Source of the DNA: Gnetum montanum
Taxonomy: Eukaryota; Streptophyta; Gnetopsida; Gnetales; Gnetaceae
Assembly (NCBI GenBank): GCA_015680685.1
Contig: MNCI01035621.1
Location: forward strand, 1,005,105 to 1,069,104
Length of the DNA: 64,000 nucleotides
Direction of reading: 5' to 3'
Shown: piece after piece, positions 56,869-64,000 of the stretch
Position numbering within the stretch: position 1 is the stretch's first letter
Layout of the letters: each line of letters opens with the position of its first letter
Translations under genes and position numbers: made by a program
The notes under the pieces: model-generated
Told to the model about the DNA's origin: nothing
The model's input: the letters and a program-made list of their open reading frames with translations, nothing else
Database searches by the model: none

Positions 56869-59800
56869 TTAATTATTGAGTTGCCTTCTAATCCTTTGTA
56901 ATTTGATGTGAGGGTTTGGGAACATAGGTATGATCTTATATTCATCTTCCCCTTCATTGGAGATATCGAAAGGTAATTCCAACCAAGAAACATTAGTGGG
57001 AATGGCTCCTATGTTTGTATTGTCCAGTGCTTCCTCAGTTTTAGTAGGACCATGAGTTAACATTGGGTTCACATCTTGAAGTATGCTCATGGTTCCTTGT
57101 TTAGACTCAGAAAACTCAATTTCCAAGCCTTGATCCATTTCTCATTATGAGGAAGTAAGTGATGTTGTTGTATGTCCATGTATGATTATCTCACCACCCT
57201 CATAAGGTAGGTGGATCTCTTGATGGATTGGTGAGGATATGGCTCCAAGTTGAGCTAGCCAACAATGTCCTAAAATCATATTGAACCCTGGCATTTCGTC
57301 AACCACTACAAATTTAGCTGATGTGGGGAATTGGTCCCCTACTATGAAATCCAAGGTAATTATACCTTTCACTACAACATAGGAACCATTGAAGGATTTC
57401 AAGAAAGAAGTTGTCGTGGGTTGTATTTGTTCAGTAAGTTCCAGTTTTTCAATGATGGGAAAGGGTATTACGTTTGTCACCATGTCGTTATTGACATGCA
57501 CCCTACATATCTTGAAATGATCAACTTGTATCATTATGAACATAGGGGGTATGGTGACATCTCCTATTTTCTCATCTATCTTCATGTCATTAGCACGAAA
57601 CTCTAGGGATGTGGTATTTGATTCCTAAGATTGCGAGGACAATACCGTATAAATAGATGGCTCATCTGCAAGAAGGTCCTCACTAATAGGGATTGAAGTC
57701 AACATATGAAGGAGTGCTTCTTGAGGTACTGTTGAAGTCATTACTAGATCATACAGGCTTAAGGAAGTATTCTTTTGTTTCAAAGCATACGTGACTTGAG
57801 TCAATGCACTCACTAGATCTTTACCATTTGGAGCACCTTTATCTGTAGAGACTTGATCCATTTGACCTAGCATTCATATCTCTCATAGAGGGATTTTTGT
57901 GTTGGCAACTGGGGATGTTGAGTTTGGGACCCTGGGAGTGCCAATATTCTTGTCTTGGTGACTTGTGCTAGGCTCACCGGTGGATGGACTCATAGGAACA
58001 ACACTTAACGGTATGGGCTTTGGTGGTCCTACTTTGCACTCATGATGTTCTTTCTCTAGGCATTCTCATGTCAGCTTGTCAGCAAGATGCTCTCATAGGG
58101 GTTGCGGGGGAATAGTAGGGGGTTACACGTCAGGGTGTTTCGGCACTCGGATCATGAAAGAGGTGGGTCAGGTTTTCAATGGTGTGGTTGCTACTATGAA
58201 AGAAGGGGATACAGGGATGAAAAATGATTTTTGTGGCATGGGGAACATGTGTATGATGAAAGGAATTTGAGGAGATGTTCAGGTAGGTGTATTTTAAGAG
58301 GGCCTGGGGATCACAAAAGGTTCTCGTGGGATGTCCTGTCCATTCTCCACATGGATAGTATTCATCACATACGATGCATCATTAGTATTAAGAGGGTCTT
58401 TGTAAACTCCCATGGATTGGTTTTGGGGTCTTACTGGGTTTGCCTCATTAAATACTATTTCACCTCTATCGATCATGCACTCTATGTCCTATTTCAAGGT
58501 GAAGTAGTAGTTAGTTCCATGCCCACACCGTTGGTGATATTCACAAAACTTGTCTAACCTAAAGCCACTTGGAATTGGAGGTTCATTAGCTATTTCCAAA
58601 GCTAGGTTCTTAGCCAATTCACAAAATTGATCATTTTTTTGAGACACCACAAGAGACATTTGTTTATGTTTGATTAAATTGGCCTTTAGAAGTTGATCTA
58701 ACAATTGTGAAGGCTTCATAGGCAAGGGTGTATACTGGGCAGGATCCTTTCGTTCGAATGTGTTATTATGACTTATGTTGATGTTTTTATTTAAGGAGGA
58801 CTCTGGTGTAGGCATAGGTCAAGTTCTTTCACGGTCGTTTGGAGTAGTGGGTTATTTTCCTTTTTCTCCTAGATTGCTAGGTTGGGCTATTTCTGCTACC
58901 TCTGCTACCATCATTTTGGATTTATCCCTATCTTTCCTCGTATGTTGGCTCTTGAAGGTAGAGTAAGCTGGGTCATTACTTGTTTGCGCCACCTCTTCTA
59001 TGTTCTTAATTTGCACAAATGCTTGGCTCAAAGTACGAGTGCTCAAATAATAAAGTTTCAATTTAAGAAAATCATTCATAGTCGCTTTAAGGATGCTAGG
59101 CAGATATGTTTTAGGGATGGGCTCATGATGTTCGTTGAGGGCTACACTCCACTGTTGGATAAATTTTTGCACCTATTCTAACAGTGCCTTTTTGATCTAA
59201 ATCAAGCTATCTAGTGTGGCCTCAGGCTTTAGATTATATTTAAAATAGGTAATGAACTGATGTAACAAATCTTCTAGGGAGGATATGGAGTTATAGGGTA
59301 AATCTTGGTACCAGTCTAGGGCTTTTCCTGTTAGGGACATGGCAAATACACATGGAATTGCATGAGGCTAGGCTTGAAGCAAGAGATACTCTAGACAAAA
59401 CATTAATAGGTGGGCATTTGGATCTCCCTCTCCATTGTACTTAGTTAGTTGAGGCAATGAAATTTCCTTTGGCAAGGTTAATGGTGGAACTAAAGGGTGG
59501 ATTGGGTCATCTTGATACAAGTCCAGCACCTTAAGTTCCTCAATGTTTGCAATTTTGATGCACTTTAACTCCTTGGTTAATGAGTGCATCATTTTTTTTG
59601 TGTCTGTCCATTCTTGGGTGGTAGGTAGACCAGTGGGTTGAATGGATTGTGATTGGTAGTAATTCGATTGTTGTATTGTTTGTGGAAAGGGGGACTGTTG
59701 AATCAGTAGTTATAGTGGAGCAACATTCAGAGATGAGACTGTAGGATGTGGTATGCTGTAGTGAGTAGACTGATGTTGCTGAATAGCTAGTGGAACCCAC

Positions 59801-60636
59801 TACCTAGCAATGGGTTGTGAGGTGACACCCTGAATGTGATGGGTTGAAGTAATTAATGGTGCTTCATGGGCTGGTACTTGTGGTATGTAATGGGTGGATG
59901 TGGAAGCTACTATAACTGATGGCACCCCAATTATTTGAGGTTGAAAGGTTGATCCTGCATTAGCTTTGGAGGAGGTTGTTGGGTCTGCATTTATGGAGGC
60001 ATGATGGAAGTGGACATATCGAATTGAATGTTGGGCATGGAGAAGGTTGGAATGGTAGTGGGTACTTCCAGTAGAGAAAATGTTGCTCTAGTGTTTGTGG
60101 ATGAAGGAGGAAGCATAATTTCTTCCAGAAAAGGTTGGAATAATGAGTTTGTATGGGTGTGGGGACTAACAGTATGGTATGAATCTCCATGCTTAGATTG
60201 GGCCGCAAAGTCATCTTCCTCATCTCCACCCTGAGGCTCTATCAGAGGTGGTTGTAAGGCTTGACTTTTTGCCATGAGGAGATGGGATATGAGTCGATGA
60301 TGGTGTTCAGAAAGAGGGATTAGATTAAATGCTGAGGGAGTGAACTCATGACCTACTTTGTAAATAAGTTCATAGTTTCATTTCACCTCTCTCTCTACAT
60401 GATCGATAGGCAGGTTGTCTTGGATCTTGACACAGATGAAGTTATACTATTCTAGTGTGAGAGTTGCATAAGTAGGGTCTTTGCCCTATAACCTAAGTGA
60501 ATGATGAGTTGGGCCTTGAGGATTTATCTATTCAATAATGGTTATGGATTCTGTAGCAATCACAGGGTTGGCTTGGATTCCATAGCATCTGTAGGTAGGT
60601 CGGCAATGTCGCGGTGTTGATTTGGGAAGATTCCAT
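56869..60636 (-). pseudogene. gag: Gag-protease of element E
   Basis: Start near 60636 (MESSQINTATL). In order: YNFICVKIQ region, HHHRLISHLLMAKSQALQ, Gln/Pro-rich linker, LPQLTKYNGEGDPNAHLLM, GKALDWYQDLP, QKFIQQWSVALNEHHEPIP, zinc-knuckle-like CEYHQRCGHGTNYY (last Cys changed to Tyr), then protease at 57585-57145 (VHVNNDMVTNVIP, with the catalytic Asp read as Asn; GFNMILGHCWLAQL). The tail ends ELPFDI...IKLQRIRRQLNN, matching the tail of B. Several stops occur, mostly TAG. E keeps Gln at two positions that are TAG in B. Confidence 0.87.
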
Positions 60637-60649
60637 AGTTAGTATGAAT

Positions 60650-60960
60650 AAACTGAGTGGGATTTAGCATGAGTAACTGATAGTTTTATAGATAGCAAGC
60701 TGACAGCATGAGTAATTGATAGATAGCATGAGTGATTGACAGCGTGACTGATAGCAAGCTGACAGATAGCATGAATGACTGATAGCATGACTGACAGCAA
60801 GCTGACAGCGTGAGCAAGCTAGCAGATAGCTTGAGTGACTGACAGCATGATAGAAAGTAAGCTAATAGAGTGAGCAATTTGCCAGATAGCATGAGCGAAT
60901 GAAAGCATTAGTAACTAGGCTTACTATTGGTGAGTCAAGCTGAGCATGTGTAAGGTAGGT
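60650..60960. repeat. AGCATGAGTGACTGACAGC repeats in the E leader
   Basis: Units built from AGCATGAGT, GACTGACAGC and AAGCTGACAG recur every 15-35 nt between PBS and gag. They share the AGCRTGAG core with the E LTR and the pre-pol spacer. Confidence 0.8.
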
Positions 60961-60990
60961 TGACGTTTTGACAAATAGTACACAAGTAAG

Positions 60991-61008
60991 GCCCTCCTTC
61001 TAGTGCCA
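60991..61008 (-). promoter_or_regulatory. Primer binding site, element E
   Basis: In minus sense TGGCACTAGAAGGAGGGC, about twelve bases inside the LTR end; one of the two best-preserved PBS copies in the window. Confidence 0.75.
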
Positions 61009-61019
61009 ATTTATTGGAT

Positions 61020-62040
61020 TAACCTAAATCTTCGGTGTAAGGCTGGAAGGGAAAAAAACACTAAAAGATCATTGGGTAGACATAGCTGACCTTGCCTTTG
61101 CTTGAGGATGAGATGGAAAAGGAAACCAAGGCAGATTCCCTTGGATGGTCTGCACGCAAATTAACCAAGGACTTCCATAAGCGTACACTATGGCTTTTGC
61201 TGGGGTTACCACAACTAATAATGTACGAAATGTAAATAAAAATGTATGAAATGAAAAAAGAGCACATATAGAACAGTATTGCAAACAAAATGTAAACTGA
61301 ATGTAAAGCAGAGTAAACAATATAATGGCTGGGAAAATGAACTGTATTGTATTGCTTAGAAAGGATGTGCATCGGTCAAAGCATAGTTGCATGTGTGGAT
61401 GGAAATTCAAGCACCAAGCCCTAGGGATGATGTGTTTTAGAACTTCTTGGATGCTAGGAATTATGTGTGTCTAAGTGTCCAAAGATTTTGGTTACTACTT
61501 CCTAGGTTGTCAACCTTCAAAATTTCCAACACTATTTATGTGAATTGACAAGATATTTATAGGGTTTGGCCTAATTCGGGCATAGAATTCATGGATGGAA
61601 TCAACAACTAGGAGATGAGAGGAAAATGGATTGTGTGACACGTGTCTGATGAACAACTGTATGTGAGTTGGACATGCACGGGCAAGCTACATTTTTGACC
61701 AGATGCACTCTATGTTACAACGTGTGTTATCTTACTTAAGCTAGCTTACGCTCATGGAAGAACATAAAATTTTGAGCATAAGAGCTTGTCAAGGTCACAA
61801 ATGATGAAAATTTACAATGAAAATGATAATGTATAATAAGAGAGATTGACTTCGGCTCACTTGAAACTTCTCAACCTCTGAATTGACTACTGCAAGATGT
61901 CAATTTGAGTGTTTTTGTGGTTATTTGAGGCATCTCTGTTTCACCAGGACTTCTAGCATGAGTTGATTTAGTCTTGGCATGTCCTCAGAATGTGTTTGAC
62001 ATGCTTCCAACTAGGCGTGATTAGTACTCACACTGCACTC
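61020..62040 (-). repeat. 5' LTR of E, distal part
   Basis: It matches 30143-31160. The reverse TATA is at 61555-61561. The rest of the LTR lies beyond the G insertion and the window end. Confidence 0.9.
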
Positions 62041-62119
62041 TGAAACACCGTGAAAATTATGAGTCGGCCTCACGCAAAGATTTGCAATTCAAGCGAGAGC
62101 GCACATCAGCTTTGTTCAA

Positions 62120-62555
62120 GGACAAGTTTACGCTCTATTACGCACGGCAGCGTAATGAGCGTAATAAGCTCCAAAATAGTCGAAGGCAGAGTCTAGAGAA
62201 GCACAACAGTTCGACACTTTTTCTCGTTGCGTATGAATAACTTGTCTTTATGCTCGTTACGCGGCGGTGCGTACCATTGCGTATTTCATCACTAAGGCTA
62301 GACATTATTTACGCTTCATTACGCACGTCTGCGTAGTGAGCGTAAATTAGACATTGTTTACGCTTCGTTACGCGTAGCTGCGTAGTGAGCGTAACATAAT
62401 TTTGAGCCTATTGTTTTTATACTGGATTACGCTCATACACGCAACACAACGCGAATGAGTGTAATATAGCCTGAAAGCAATTGAAACACGCTCAACATGT
62501 ACCTGCTCTTCACACGCACAACACGCAAACGAGCGTATTGTGCGTAGTCACAGTC
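62120..62555. repeat. TTACGC/GCGTAA palindrome cluster in G U3
   Basis: Two 39-bp near-perfect palindromes, 62308-62346 and 62357-62395, begin TTTACGCTTC and end GAGCGTAA, 49 bp apart. Further pairs are at about 62125-62155 and 62430-62545. B (32000-32345, 44290-44640) and A (4005-4370) have decayed versions. Confidence 0.88.
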
Positions 62556-62641
62556 TGACTTAAAATGGTCATGTCAACGGAACTCGAAATATCCGAGACC
62601 CACGTCATCAGGGTTGCGCCTTTTTATGGGATCCCTCAGAC

Positions 62642-62650
62642 TATAAATAG
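62642..62650 (+). promoter_or_regulatory. TATA box, G LTR
   Basis: GACTATAAATAGACC, downstream of the palindrome cluster, matching its place in B. Confidence 0.75.
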
Positions 62651-63463
62651 ACCAGTTGACAAAGATACAAGTGTGGGCAAATCAAAAGGGCAAGAGCATT
62701 TTCTGAGCAAGGAAGCACTTATCACCTTGAGCAGAGAAACAAAGAGCAACCTTTTGGCAATTGTCGATAGCACCATCCTTCAGCAAGAATAGAGCATAGT
62801 GCACTTGAGCCCCAGCAACAAGAGAGATCATTCCTTTGGGGGAAGATACAACTTTCTCCATTAGCGATTGCTGCCCGGAGCAGAACCTACTCGAAGTAAA
62901 GAAGCAGAACAAGGATTGTGAGATCGTCTCACCCAGTTTGCAGGCTCTACCAGTCAAAAACAGTTGATCGGCAGATGTCAGAGCTTGACCTTCCTTGCAT
63001 CCCAGCTTTGGCCTACGAGGTAGATCGAACTTCTATCTGGACAATTTTCTTGTTGTTTTGTGCTCATTTTTGCATCAAGTTATTGGGGGTCTCTCCCATT
63101 GTAACGTGACATATAAATCATACATTCTTTCAAAAATCGAAACATAGATCTTTGAAAATCACGCGTTTCTCTCCTGATTAGCATCTCTTCAGCGTGTTTG
63201 ACGTTATCATCGTAGCGATCCATCCACGTCGTTTTCCTCCCATTTCACGATCCCTCGAATCAAATCGAAACACACAAAGATTTGTAATATTCATCGTTTT
63301 ACTGACCTGTAAGTCCCTGTCCAATCGACAAGACCATTCAGGGCGCCGCGGATTAGTTTTTTTTTTCCAGCTCAGCCCTCGCACGGATCCGTGGTTAAAA
63401 CTGTATACACGGAACCTCGTTCGGTATTTCCAGCTGCCGACGTTTTCTGTCATTACAGTTTTC

Positions 63464-63481
63464 TGGCGCTAGAAGAAGGAC
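63464..63481 (+). promoter_or_regulatory. Primer binding site, element G
   Basis: TGGCGCTAGAAGAAGGAC lies six bases after the LTR end; best match in the window to the tRNA-Asn 3' end. Confidence 0.75.
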
Positions 63482-63706
63482 CTCTTAGGTTCCGATCCAC
63501 CTTTCTCGGGTAGCCCTGTTAGCGATCTATACCCTAAACCATAGATGTAATACCTCCAAGGAAGTTTACGGCGAATCTTGTGGTGTAGATCGGTCGCAAG
63601 GACGATTTCTTTGAAATCCTACAGGGTAGAAAGCCTATTTGTGCTTTTTTTTGCCAGCCATTTTCTTTTACATCCGATTACTAGTTACCATTAACTTCAT
63701 TGATCA

Positions 63707-64000
63707 ATGGATTCCTTGTACACAACCACAACTACCACGGTCGCTACCGATCTGGGTGCCGCGCCTGTGAATCCTATGGCGGTCACAGGACTAGCTCCTG
63801 ACGCAACGGGATCTCAGGGACCATTGCGCCGTTCATTGAGGCTCCAGGGAAAAGAACCTATCTTCACAGTTATAACCCCTAAAGAATACAACTTCATATG
63901 CGTTAAGATCCAGGTGAGGCTGGCTCTTAGCCGAGCCGAACTCGAAAAGAAACGAAACTTTGAGGTGCTCCACTGAGGGGGCTATGATTTTAAGCCAACA
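63707..64000 (+). pseudogene. gag: Gag N-terminus of element G
   Basis: MDSLYTTTTTT followed by PLRRSLRLQGKEPIFTVITP and KEYNFICVKIQ, colinear with B from 33526. A TGA at 63974-63976 replaces the Arg codon of B (HRGGQDF). The ORF otherwise continues to the window edge. Confidence 0.88.

Larger units (their letters stand above)
30143..62040 (-). mobile_element. Element E: giant Tat-type retrotransposon with cargo gene
   Basis: In minus sense: partial 5' LTR (62040-61020), PBS, GTGAG-rich leader, gag-protease, motif array, antisense multi-exon gene, GTGAG-rich spacer, RT-RNase H-integrase, second motif array, 3' noncoding, PPT and 3' LTR. The 3' LTR is split by B; the 5' LTR is interrupted by G. 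Without B, the visible part is about 18 kb. The 3' edge abuts TGTAC (30138-30142), the candidate TSD. E is the only copy here showing all modules in order, though every frame has stops. Confidence 0.88.
62041..63457 (+). repeat. 5' LTR of element G
   Basis: 1417 bp from TGAAACACCGTG to GTCATTACA. Shorter than the B LTR by about 180 bp, mainly in U3. Confidence 0.93.
62041..64000 (+). mobile_element. Element G: 5' end of a B-family retrotransposon
   Basis: A full 5' LTR, PBS and the start of gag, inserted into the 5' LTR of E after CACTC (candidate left TSD). The gag start and U5 are close to B; U3 has a different spacing of palindromes. The element continues past the window. Confidence 0.92.

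Overview
The window is nuclear plant DNA made almost entirely of nested Ty3/gypsy LTR retrotransposons. I see no intact host gene, rRNA or tRNA gene. The pol signatures (integrase ending YGSEAMLPLEL, RT box YIDD, a second RNase H with YFDGAS / AEYKG / RGDS / ADALA) point to the Tat/Ogre branch. A large, repeat-bloated genome such as a gymnosperm is plausible, but the sequence does not fix the species.

Seven elements, here lettered A-G, can be separated by LTR ends, PBS, polypurine tracts (PPT) and target-site duplications (TSD). A (+, 1-5252) is a 3' half with RNase H, integrase and 3' LTR, apparently inserted in D. D (+, about 5253-14797) is an old element with a degenerate palindrome-rich ~185-bp tandem array, a decayed RT/RNase H/integrase and a 3' LTR. 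LTR fragments of D's family follow to 16.8 kb. C (+, 17624-26657; TSD caaga/taaga) has both LTRs and gag-protease but no RT or integrase. F (-, about 26800-30142) shows a 3' LTR and 3' noncoding part. E (-, 30143 to beyond 62040) is inserted in F and is a giant element with gag-PR, cargo and pol. B (+, 31682-45573; TSD gcttg/gtttg) sits in the 3' LTR of E and has gag-PR and cargo but no pol. G (+, 62041 to window end) sits in the 5' LTR of E and is a relative of B.

The most interesting content is the cargo of B and E. Both carry, antisense to the element and after gag-protease, a gene of about eight exons with conserved splice sites. It encodes a short basic N-terminus, a HAD/NIF-like phosphatase fold lacking its catalytic acids, a conserved unknown domain, a charged coiled-coil region and an acidic tail. 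The gene lies on - in B and on + in E, so it is antisense in both. Antisense introns survive the retroviral cycle because they are not spliceable in the genomic RNA. In E it separates gag-PR from RT by about 6 kb.

Three noncoding features recur. First, arrays of a ~24-nt motif ending in TAAACTGGCA lie after protease and after integrase, always in element sense. Second, an inverted repeat spans the PPT and the 3' LTR start (GTGTTTC ... GAAACAC) in six of six visible junctions. Third, each family has its own array of short palindromes around AGC(G/A)T in U3 (TTACGC/GCGTAA in A, B and G; CTCTAGAGC in C; CCATGCT/AGCATGG in D; GCGTGAG in E; GCTATGCTA/TAGCATAGC in F), sometimes repeated in the leader and before pol. 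U5 and a tRNA-Asn-like PBS stay conserved. Reading frames are broken mostly by TAG, several matching Gln in the other copy, which fits decay of CAG by methylation.
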